Source: an uncultured Dialister sp. (GTDB lineage: Bacteria > Bacillota > Negativicutes > Veillonellales > Dialisteraceae). Taken from it: a DNA stretch of 22,913 bases. The DNA lies in contig CAKQBK010000043.1 of the NCBI GenBank assembly GCA_934216155.1, positions 1 through 22,913 on the forward strand. Reading direction: 5' to 3'. A model generated the notes under the pieces. It saw only the letters and a list, made by a program, of their open reading frames with translations, did no database searches and was not told the DNA's origin. The translations under genes and the position numbers were made by a program. This document shows positions 1-5,902 of the stretch, piece after piece; the first letter of the stretch is position 1; each line of letters opens with the position of its first letter.

Positions 1-29
1 CTCTAGGTAACGCTACGGCTCCACCGGTT

Positions 30-62
30 CCCCCATCTCAGATGGGGGCTTGCTTTTCTTTT
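30..62 (+). terminator. Terminator-like hairpin at window edge
   Basis: CCCCCATC and GATGGGGG (30-37 and 41-48) form a perfect 8-bp stem with a 3-nt loop, followed by a T-rich but interrupted tail (CTTGCTTTTCTTTT). It would end transcription of a plus-strand gene lying left of the window. The tail is not a pure T run, so it may instead be one more dispersed hairpin. Confidence 0.5.
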
Positions 63-92
63 CCAGTCACTAGTCACCAACCACCAACCACC
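63..92 (-). repeat. 7-bp tandem array (AGTCACC type)
   Basis: Period-7 units CCAGTCA, CTAGTCA, CCAACCA, CCAACCA. On the minus strand these read as GTGACTR and GTTGGTG units. The array ends directly before the -35 box of the T-box promoter. Confidence 0.75.
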
Positions 93-94
93 AT

Positions 95-123
95 TTGACA
101 CCCCTGATTTCATGTGCTATAGT
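95..123 (+). promoter_or_regulatory. Promoter of the T-box leader
   Basis: TTGACA at 95-100, a 17-bp spacer, and TATAGT at 118-123. This is a near-consensus housekeeping sigma promoter and predicts transcription starting near 130, just where the T-box stem I begins. Confidence 0.85.
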
Positions 124-129
124 TACATA

Positions 130-395
130 CAATTACAAATTGGCAATGAGAGGAAGAGTAAGCAAAGAAAGCCAACACAGAGAACTCCAGTTGGTGAAAA
201 GGAGTATGGATGCATTTGCTGAAGATGGACCTTGAGCCAGGAAGGCTGAATCATGAAGCATCCCGGGCGCGCCCGATATAGCGCTGATGTATCAAGGCTA
301 TGCCGGCGTATAAATAAAGGTTTATGCAGCAATGTATAAATAAAATTGGGTGGTACCACGAATCTTTCGTCCCTTTGGGGATGGAAGATTTTTTG
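130..395 (+). ncRNA. T-box riboswitch leader, probably tRNA-Met
   Basis: The conserved T-box GGGTGGTACCACG lies at 348-360, followed by an intrinsic terminator at 361-395 (AATCTT..CGTCCC pairing with GGGATGG..AAGATT, then TTTTTTG). Upstream are stem I elements: AGAGTA, a CAGAGAA bulge near 178-184, and a GTTGGTGAAAA distal loop near 190-200. The antiterminator bulge is TGGT, which pairs with a tRNA 3' end ACCA, that is discriminator base A. The probable specifier region is GAATCATGA at 248-256. Read as ATG (253-255) it gives Met, as ATC it gives Ile, as TCA Ser, as CAT His. Ser and His tRNAs do not normally carry A73, so Met or Ile remain, and the downstream met genes favour Met. The first gene starts about 305 nt after the terminator, so control of it is inferred from order and strand. 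Confidence 0.88.
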
Positions 396-701
396 TTTTA
401 TGATTAAAATCATATTTCCTAATAAACGGTTGGTGTAAAGGTTATTATCCTGCTGCTTACTATTTTCTAACATGGAAAAGCACCAATACGTGACAGGGTT
501 AGAATGGTTATAAAAGGTTATGGGAAAACGCTACTCCAATAACTTTTTCATTCCTTCTACCTTTGATGCTTGCCATATCGTTCTAAGAAATCAGCAGAAT
601 TATCACCTTAATTATAAAGAGGGCGCTTTATAAATTGTGCGCCCTTTCCACCATTCCTCATTCCTAATTCCTCATTTCTAATTGCAAAAGGAGGTGTTCC
701 C
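396..701. other. Gap between T-box and first gene
   Basis: No convincing coding sequence was found. The left part (400-610) is AT-rich without clear structure. The right part holds a GGGCGC/GCGCCC hairpin with a 7-bp array (618-685) and the Shine-Dalgarno of the next gene. The length of this gap is unusual for a T-box leader and its gene, so material may have been lost or inserted here. Confidence 0.5.
618..685 (-). repeat. Hairpin plus 7-bp array (GGAATGA type)
   Basis: GGGCGC (621-626) and GCGCCC (639-644) form a stem around TTTATAAATTGT. Next come TTCCACCATTCC and units TCATTCC, TAATTCC, TCATTTC, which on the minus strand are GGAATGA-type heptads. The same composite occurs at 5284-5352, 5378-5440 and 22497-22559. 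Confidence 0.75.
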
Positions 702-1370
702 GTGCCTTTTTACAACGGTACTTTATTTCAAATCGATCAAAAGGAAATGATGCGCTATGCGGGACTGTCTCCGCGAGCGAAGGATTTCCCTCAAAAAGCC
801 ATTGATGAAGCGAAACAGGAAGCCCTAGTGTTAGCAGAACCAAAAGGCATCTGGCAAATTCTCCCCTACAATCCAGAGCAGGGCATTATACAAGGCCCCA
901 GTGGTTCTCTTACATTGGAAGGCCGCGCCATCAGAAGGCATTTGTCTTCTTCCTACATGGTTGCCGTTTTGGCCGTTACCGTAGGAGATGACATAGAAAA
1001 AACCTCATCGTCCCATTTCAAGGAAGGACGTTACGTACAAGGTCTCCTATTGGACGCCGCCGCCACGGCAGCCACAGAACAGTTAGCAGACCAAGTAGAT
1101 AGTCTCATACAAAAAGAAGCAGCAAAAAATGGGCAGAAAACCACCTGGCGTTTCTCCCCCGGCTATGGAGACTGGCCAGTGACGCAGCAAAACAATTTCT
1201 GCCGTCTCATCGAAACAGAAAAAATTGGACTCTCTGTGACAGACCATTCCATGCTGTTTCCCCGGAAATCGGTGACAGCCATCATCGGCCTATCCACCTG
1301 TAGCCAAAAGCCAGCGCCAGTGAAATGCCGGGCCTGCGGCCTCGTCACTTGTCCTTTTAGAAATTCGTGA
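702..1370 (+). CDS. Stand-alone MetH reactivation-domain protein
   Basis: A 222-residue protein matching the B12-dependent methionine synthase activation domain (Met_synt_B12 family). In long MetH enzymes this domain binds S-adenosylmethionine and remethylates inactive cob(II)alamin during reductive repair. The SAM-site motif RFSPGYGDWP is at residues 150-159, and the next gene encodes a MetH that lacks exactly this domain. The start is GTG at 702, preceded by a strong AAAGGAGGTG. The C-terminus carries a compact cysteine cluster (C200, C209, C212, C217; pattern CRACG..TCPFR) not present in the E. coli domain, possibly metal-binding; this is inference. The stop TGA is made by the first bases of a 7-bp repeat array. 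It lies downstream of the T-box and probably acts in the cytoplasm together with MetH and an electron donor encoded elsewhere. Confidence 0.88.
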   Translation: MPFYNGTLFQIDQKEMMRYAGLSPRAKDFPQKAIDEAKQEALVLAEPKGIWQILPYNPEQGIIQGPSGSLTLEGRAIRRHLSSSYMVAVLAVTVGDDIEKTSSSHFKEGRYVQGLLLDAAATAATEQLADQVDSLIQKEAAKNGQKTTWRFSPGYGDWPVTQQNNFCRLIETEKIGLSVTDHSMLFPRKSVTAIIGLSTCSQKPAPVKCRACGLVTCPFRNS

Positions 1371-1396
1371 CTCGTGACTGGTAGACTGGTGACTGG
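1366..1396 (+). repeat. 7-bp array (GTGACTS), left arm
   Basis: Units GTGACTC, GTGACTG, an 8-bp variant GTAGACTG, then GTGACTG. It overlaps the stop codon of the preceding gene and has a matching inverted array at 1643-1686. Confidence 0.8.
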
Positions 1397-1438
1397 GGGA
1401 AAAAATATTTCATATAAAATGTAACTCCTATCTATTCC

Positions 1439-1582
1439 GTCATTTCGACCGGTTATATTCGTGCTTGATGACATAAAAGTGTTGAAATGAGATGCGCCCC
1501 TGAGTGGAGAAATCTAATCTGCACCAGCGATAAGGGCTTAAAGAATCAAATCGTAGGGAATCTTTTGTCCCTTGAATGAGAT
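1439..1582 (+). repeat. CATTTCGACC / GTGGAGAAATCT repeat, copy 1
   Basis: Shares the blocks CGTCATTTCGACC (1439-1450), TGAAATGAGA (1483-1492) and GTGGAGAAATCT (1504-1515) with the copy at 8075-8152, though in different order. CATTTC and GAAATG make it partly palindromic. It looks like a rearranged or composite copy of a dispersed intergenic repeat. Confidence 0.55.
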
Positions 1583-1642
1583 GTTACCACTAAGAAAACA
1601 GGATTTCCAAATCCCCAGGGCCCAACTACTAACCCCTAACCT

Positions 1643-1686
1643 TTAGTCACTAGCCACAGTCACCAGTCACTAGTCACGAGTCCACC
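1643..1686 (-). repeat. 7-bp array (AGTCACC), right arm
   Basis: Units such as TAGTCAC, CAGTCAC, CAGTCAC, TAGTCAC, GAGTCCACC. Inverted relative to the array at 1366-1396 and of the same unit type, so the two can pair across the spacer. Confidence 0.78.
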
Positions 1687-1765
1687 AAATCCCCCCTTCT
1701 CACATTTCCCTATAATAGGTATAATATATTTCATAACAATAATAAAATAGCAAAGGAGATTGACT

Positions 1766-4138
1766 ATGATATTTTTTGACGGCGGAATGGGAACCATGCT
1801 GCAGCGTTACGGCCTCACCACCGGTGATTGTCCTGATTATTACAACATCACTCACGCAGACATTGTGCAGCGGATTCACAAGGAATACGCCGATGCAGGC
1901 AGTAACTACATCACCACCAATACCTTCGGTTCTTCCCCACTGAAACTGAAAGATTATGATTTGGAAGACAAAGTAGAAGCCATCGCCCAGGCGGCAGTAC
2001 GAAATGTACGCACCGCTTGCGGCAACCGGGTCAAAGTAGCCGGCGACATGGGCCCTACAGGAAAATTCATCAGCCCCTTGGGAGATTTGTCCTTTGACCA
2101 GGCTTGTGAAAATTATTATCGCCTAGCCAAAGCCCTGGCCGATGCCGGCGCCGATTGCCTCATCATTGAAACCATCATTGATATTCAGGAAATGAAAGCG
2201 GCCCTCCTGGCAGCCAAAAGTGCCTGCCATCTTCCCGTCATTTGTCAAATGACCTATGCAGAAGACGGACGCACCATCACAGGCACCGACCCGAAAGGGG
2301 CTGTCATTCTGCTGGATGCCATGGGAGCTGATATCATCGGAGCCAACTGCTCTGTGGGCCCAGACAAGCTCTTGGAAGCCGCTAAACAGATGGTACCCTA
2401 TACCAATAAGCCCATCATCATTCAGCCAAACGCTGGCATGCCCGTACTGGAACATGGAGAAACCCATTTCCCACTGACTCCAAAAGATTTTGGCACCATT
2501 GCTCCCGAATTTGCCAAAGCCGGCGTTTCCTACCTGGGTGGTTGCTGCGGCACCACACCGAATCATATCCATGCCCTGGTAGAAGCCTTGGACGGCGCAG
2601 ATGTGCCAGCTAAAGCACTGGTAAAACCGTTCACCGCCCTCACCAGCCGTACCCAGACCGTTTTCATCGGTGATGACTATGCACCAGTCAAAATTGGTGA
2701 ACGAATCAATCCGACGGGCCGCAAGAAAATGAGAGAAGATTTGAAAAACGGTAGCTTCGTATCTGTGAAAAAAGAAGCCCTTCAAGAAGTGGCTGCCGGT
2801 GCGGACGTACTGGACGTGAATATGGGCGTTCCTGGTGCCGACCAGAAAGCCCTGATGGAAACCGCAATTTCCCAGCTCTCTATGCTATGCCCAGTTCCGT
2901 TCTCCATCGATAGCACCGACCCAGACGTATTGGAAAAAGCACTGAAGATTTACCCCGGTCGTCCGCTCATCAATTCTGCCAATGCAGAAAACGAAGAACG
3001 GTTGGATGCCATTTTGAAACTGGCAAAGAAATATGGCGCTGCCCTTCTTTGCCTTCCTATTGAAAAAGGAAATCTGCCTCAGACCGCGGAAGAGCGAGTC
3101 CGTATCATTCGCTACTTAGAAAAGAAAGCTTTGGAAGCAGGCCTTCGCAAAGAAGACCTCCTCCTGGACCCGCTGGTTCTGACCGTAGGTTCTGGCGACA
3201 ATGGAGCCAAAGAGACGCTCCGCACCATTCGCCTCTATAAAGAAGAATTTGGCTTCCCTTGCGTGATGGGTACCAGTAATGTTTCCTTTGGCCTACCGGC
3301 TCGTCCTAGAATCAATGCAGCATTCCTTACCATGGCACTGGCTTGTGGCATGAATGCCCCCATTGTGAATCCACTGGACCAGGGCGTAAAAGATGCCTTC
3401 GTCAATGCCAAACTGCTCTTAGGCTTTGATAAAGGGGCTAACGAATTTATCAAAGCTGCCGCTACAGATACCCCATCTGCTGCCGCTCCTGTAGAAGTGA
3501 AATCCAATTTGTCCCCGGTGGAACAAATCAAAGAAGCGGTAAAACAGGGCGAAAAAGACGAAGCCGCTGCAGCTACCAAAACCGCCATTGAAGCTACCAT
3601 TCCTTCCGAAACGATCATCAAAGAAGGCCTGACCGCAGCCATGACAGAAATCGGTGTCGGCTATGGCAATGGCACGGTCTTCCTCCCACAGGTCATGATG
3701 TCTGCCGAAGCCATGCAAGCCGCCTTTGCGGTCATCAAGGAAATGCTTCCCGCCAGTGCCGCCCAGGCCAAAGGCACCCTGGTCCTTGGCACCGTAGCCG
3801 GCGATATCCATGATTTGGGCAAAAACATCGTTTCCGCCCTTTTGGAAAATAGCGGATACCATGTAGTTGACCTGGGAAAAGACGTTTCCCCAGAAACCTT
3901 CCTTTCCGCCATTGAAACCCACGAAGCAGACCTGATCGGCCTCTGCTCCCTCATGACCACTACCCTGCCGGAACTGGAAAAAACAGTACAACTGGTGAAA
4001 GAGAAATATCCCCATATTTCCATCATGGTCGGTGGCGCCGTAGTCACAAAAGACTACGCAGACAGCATCGGCGCCGACTCCTACTGCAAAGACGGCATAG
4101 CCGCTATTTCCGAAGCAGATAGACTGATGGGAAAATAA
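1766..4138 (+). CDS. metH: Cobalamin-dependent methionine synthase
   Basis: Transfers a methyl group from methyl-tetrahydrofolate via cobalamin to homocysteine, giving methionine. About 790 residues in three modules: homocysteine-binding barrel (about 1-290) with zinc ligands in NCSVGP near 195 and GGCCGTTPNH near 257-266; folate-binding barrel (about 300-560) with DVNMGVPGADQ; B12 cap and Rossmann domain (about 580-790) with DIHDLGKNIV near 680, whose His is the lower cobalt ligand. The fourth, SAM-binding reactivation domain of E. coli MetH (about 1,227 residues) is absent and is supplied by the preceding gene. The start is ATG at 1766, 7 nt after AAAGGAG; an in-frame TTG at 1760 sits directly against the Shine-Dalgarno and is rejected. 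A 7-bp array starts one base after the stop. All key motifs are intact. Confidence 0.97.
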   Translation: MIFFDGGMGTMLQRYGLTTGDCPDYYNITHADIVQRIHKEYADAGSNYITTNTFGSSPLKLKDYDLEDKVEAIAQAAVRNVRTACGNRVKVAGDMGPTGKFISPLGDLSFDQACENYYRLAKALADAGADCLIIETIIDIQEMKAALLAAKSACHLPVICQMTYAEDGRTITGTDPKGAVILLDAMGADIIGANCSVGPDKLLEAAKQMVPYTNKPIIIQPNAGMPVLEHGETHFPLTPKDFGTIAPEFAKAGVSYLGGCCGTTPNHIHALVEALDGADVPAKALVKPFTALTSRTQTVFIGDDYAPVKIGERINPTGRKKMREDLKNGSFVSVKKEALQEVAAGADVLDVNMGVPGADQKALMETAISQLSMLCPVPFSIDSTDPDVLEKALKIYPGRPLINSANAENEERLDAILKLAKKYGAALLCLPIEKGNLPQTAEERVRIIRYLEKKALEAGLRKEDLLLDPLVLTVGSGDNGAKETLRTIRLYKEEFGFPCVMGTSNVSFGLPARPRINAAFLTMALACGMNAPIVNPLDQGVKDAFVNAKLLLGFDKGANEFIKAAATDTPSAAAPVEVKSNLSPVEQIKEAVKQGEKDEAAAATKTAIEATIPSETIIKEGLTAAMTEIGVGYGNGTVFLPQVMMSAEAMQAAFAVIKEMLPASAAQAKGTLVLGTVAGDIHDLGKNIVSALLENSGYHVVDLGKDVSPETFLSAIETHEADLIGLCSLMTTTLPELEKTVQLVKEKYPHISIMVGGAVVTKDYADSIGADSYCKDGIAAISEADRLMGK

Positions 4139-4139
4139 T

Positions 4140-4206
4140 TGGTTGTTGGTTACTAGTTACTAGTTGTTAGTTATTGGTCGTTGGTCGTTGGTCGTTGGTC
4201 GTTGGG
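4140..4206 (+). repeat. 7-bp array (GTTACTA / GTCGTTG type)
   Basis: Nine or more period-7 units starting one base after the metH stop: first GTTGTTG, GTTACTA, GTTACTA, GTTGTTA, GTTATTG, then four nearly identical GTCGTTG units. The homogeneous end looks recently amplified by slippage. Confidence 0.82.
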
Positions 4207-4238
4207 TTTATACCACCCCCCCAAAAAAGAATGTGGGA

Positions 4239-4319
4239 TAAGCGGTAAACTGCGTCCCCCCTTGGAGAAGGGGGAATCAAAGGGGGATAGACGCTCCTAG
4301 CGGTATGAAACATTCTGTT
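4239..4319 (+). repeat. Approximately 80-bp dispersed repeat, copy 1
   Basis: Matches 22613-22693 over its full length with few differences. Shared blocks are AAGCGGTAAA, CCCCTTGGAGAAGGGG (itself a hairpin), AAGGGGGATAGACGCTCC and TAGCGGTAT.AAACATT.TGTT. It has no coding potential. Confidence 0.8.
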
Positions 4320-4340
4320 CAACAGCTACTAAGTCCCCCT

Positions 4341-4383
4341 AATCACTAATCACTAGTCACTAATCACCAGTCACCAGTCACCA
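4341..4383 (-). repeat. 7-bp array (AGTCACC / AATCACT type)
   Basis: Units TAATCAC, TAATCAC, TAGTCAC, TAATCAC, CAGTCAC, CAGTCACC, ending 17 bp before the metF Shine-Dalgarno. Unit type differs from the array after metH, so this gap is an exception to the matched-arm pattern. Confidence 0.78.
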
Positions 4384-4410
4384 AAATTATACAAAGAATC
4401 GAGGTACCAT

Positions 4411-5268
4411 ATGTCCACATTAAAAGAAAAGAATGAACAGCATATTTTCACCATTACCACAGAATTGGATCCGCCAAAGAGTGCTTCTTCTGCTTCTACG
4501 GAAGAACAGGTCCTGAAGGTAGCTCCCTATGTGGATGCGGTCAATATTGCGGACTGCCCTATGGCCAAGCTTCGCATGAGCCCTATCGCTCTGTCCTGCA
4601 TTATCCAGCAGAAATACAACGTAGAATCCATTTTCCACCTGACCTGCCGTGATAGAAATATCATTGGCCTCCAGGCAGAACTTCTTGGTGCCGCAGCCCT
4701 TGGGGTGCACAACATTCTGACCCTCACCGGGGATCCGCCAACCATTGGCGACCATCCGAATGCCAAAGGCGTCTTTGAAGTGGACTCCACCGGCCTCATT
4801 GAAATTGCCCGCACCTTGAACGAAGGCCATGATATGGAAGGCCACGAACTGACCGTTCCGACCAATTTCTACATTGGCACCACCGGAAATCCAGGGACCG
4901 ATGACCTGGATGCAGAAATTCGTCGTTTGGAAGGCAAGAAAAAAGCCGGTGCCCAGTTCATCCAGACCCAGCCAATTTACGATATTAAACAGGCAGAAGA
5001 CTTCCTCGCTGCTGCTAAAGACCTGGACCTGCCGATTCTCTTCGGTATTGTTCCTCTCAAGAGCTTCAAAATGGCTAACTACCTGAACGATAAAGTACCG
5101 GGCATCACCATTCCGAAGAAAGTACTGGAACAGATGGAAACCGGCGGCCGCGAAACCGGCCTGGCTATTTCCAAAGAACTGGTACAAGCCCTCCGCGACA
5201 TCCACGCCGCAGGCGCCCACCTCATGCCAGTCAAAGACATCGATGCGGTACCATATATTGTAGGATAA
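4411..5268 (+). CDS. metF: Methylenetetrahydrofolate reductase
   Basis: Reduces 5,10-methylene-THF to 5-methyl-THF, the methyl donor for the MetH encoded just upstream. The 285-residue length is normal for the bacterial catalytic barrel. Visible motifs: ITTELDPP at 15-22 (its Glu corresponds to the catalytic acid), FHLTCRDRN at 75-83 and LTLTGDPP at 103-110 for flavin and folate binding, and AGAQFIQTQPIYD around 180-192. ATG at 4411 follows GAGGT at 4401-4405. It is separated from metH by about 270 bp of repeats, and no clear promoter was found there, so it probably shares the T-box transcript or has a weak promoter. No partner gene such as metV is adjacent. The electron donor is not evident from sequence. 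Confidence 0.96.
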   Translation: MSTLKEKNEQHIFTITTELDPPKSASSASTEEQVLKVAPYVDAVNIADCPMAKLRMSPIALSCIIQQKYNVESIFHLTCRDRNIIGLQAELLGAAALGVHNILTLTGDPPTIGDHPNAKGVFEVDSTGLIEIARTLNEGHDMEGHELTVPTNFYIGTTGNPGTDDLDAEIRRLEGKKKAGAQFIQTQPIYDIKQAEDFLAAAKDLDLPILFGIVPLKSFKMANYLNDKVPGITIPKKVLEQMETGGRETGLAISKELVQALRDIHAAGAHLMPVKDIDAVPYIVG

Positions 5269-5283
5269 ACATAAGCAAGAACA

Positions 5284-5352
5284 GTGCGTAATGCGAAGTG
5301 CGTAATGCGTAATGAAGGTTGCGGCGCAACAAATTATATAGCGCCGCAAATT
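5284..5352 (+). repeat. 7-bp array (GTGCGTA) plus hairpin, left arm
   Basis: Units GTGCGTA, ATGCGAA, GTGCGTA, ATGCGTA, ATGAAGG, then GCGGCGC (5321-5327) pairing with GCGCCGC (5341-5347) around AACAAATTATATA. It begins 15 bp after the metF stop. Its inverted partner is at 5378-5440. Confidence 0.85.
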
Positions 5353-5377
5353 TTATATTTTTAAAATAAGGGGTATT

Positions 5378-5440
5378 GGGGCGCTATATGAATTGTGCGC
5401 CCCTTCCACCATTACGCACTACGCACTTCGCATTACGCAC
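5378..5440 (-). repeat. Hairpin plus 7-bp array (GTGCGTA), right arm
   Basis: GGGGCGC (5378-5384) pairs with GCGCCCC (5397-5403). On the minus strand the following array reads TAGTGCG, TAATGCG, AAGTGCG, TAGTGCG, TAATGG, the same variant order as the left arm at 5284-5315. Together the arms make a palindrome of about 155 bp between metF and hup. Confidence 0.85.
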
Positions 5441-5441
5441 T

Positions 5442-5490
5442 AAAAAAAGAGCCTTGGCGAAATGATTTACATTCCGTCAAGGCTCTTTTT
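5442..5490 (-). terminator. Bidirectional terminator between metF and hup
   Basis: AGAGCCTTG (5448-5456) pairs with CAAGGCTCT (5478-5486). There is a T run on the plus side (5486-5490) and an A run at 5442-5448 that becomes a U tract on the minus strand. It lies 10 bp beyond the hup stop and can also stop reading from metF. Confidence 0.88.
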
Positions 5491-5499
5491 AGGTATTTC

Positions 5500-5811
5500 T
5501 TATTTCTTTGCTTTTGCTTTTTTAGCTTTTGCTTTTTTTACGTTGACTTTTTCTTTCAGCTGTTTAGATACGCGGAAAGCCGGGGTCTTGGAAGCCGGGA
5601 TCTTAATTTCAACCTGGGTAGATGGGTTGTGACCAACGCGAGCTTTACGTTCACGAACTTCAAAAGTACCAAAGCCAATGAGCTGTACTTTTTCGCCCTT
5701 AACCAGAGCCTGAGATACGACGTCGATAACAGCTTTGACAGCCTTTTCAGCGTCTTTCTTTGTCATTTCTGCTTCCTGAGCAACTGCTGTGATGAGTTCT
5801 GTTTTGTTCAT
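5500..5811 (-). CDS. hup: HU family DNA-binding protein
   Basis: A 103-residue nucleoid protein that binds and bends DNA as a dimer. The core (1-90) has the HU signature GFGTFEVRERKARVGHNPST (46-65), with the DNA-wedging proline at 63 in the beta arm and a typical C-terminal helix. Residues 91-103 form a basic tail of repeated KKAKAK units, longer than in B. subtilis HU and likely to add non-specific DNA contacts. ATG at 5811 is preceded by AAAGGAGG. It lies 91 bp downstream of mazG on the same strand, an order also common in other Firmicutes, and is followed by a strong terminator. Confidence 0.96.
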   Translation of the reverse strand: MNKTELITAVAQEAEMTKKDAEKAVKAVIDVVSQALVKGEKVQLIGFGTFEVRERKARVGHNPSTQVEIKIPASKTPAFRVSKQLKEKVNVKKAKAKKAKAKK

Positions 5812-5902
5812 AACTAAACATCCTCCTTTAATAATGTAGCGGTCATGCCGCTTTTGGAAACCATCGGATACAATAGTTTCCCAGCTCCTATGGATACGCC
5901 GC

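Larger units (their letters stand above)
1371..1765. other. Spacer between reactivation gene and metH
   Basis: No gene seen. It contains 7-bp arrays at both ends, a CATTTCGACC element in the middle, and AT-rich TATAAT hexamers at 1711-1716 and 1720-1725 that could serve as a metH -10 box. I see no good -35 box, so an independent metH promoter is possible but weakly supported. Confidence 0.45.

Noticed and set aside
123..473. Minus-strand open frame across the T-box
   Set aside because: It lies antisense to the clear T-box leader, has no Shine-Dalgarno and no recognisable protein features.
5395..5817. 140-residue plus-strand frame over hup
   Set aside because: Antisense to hup and rich in F/C/Y, as expected from complementing Lys-rich codons.
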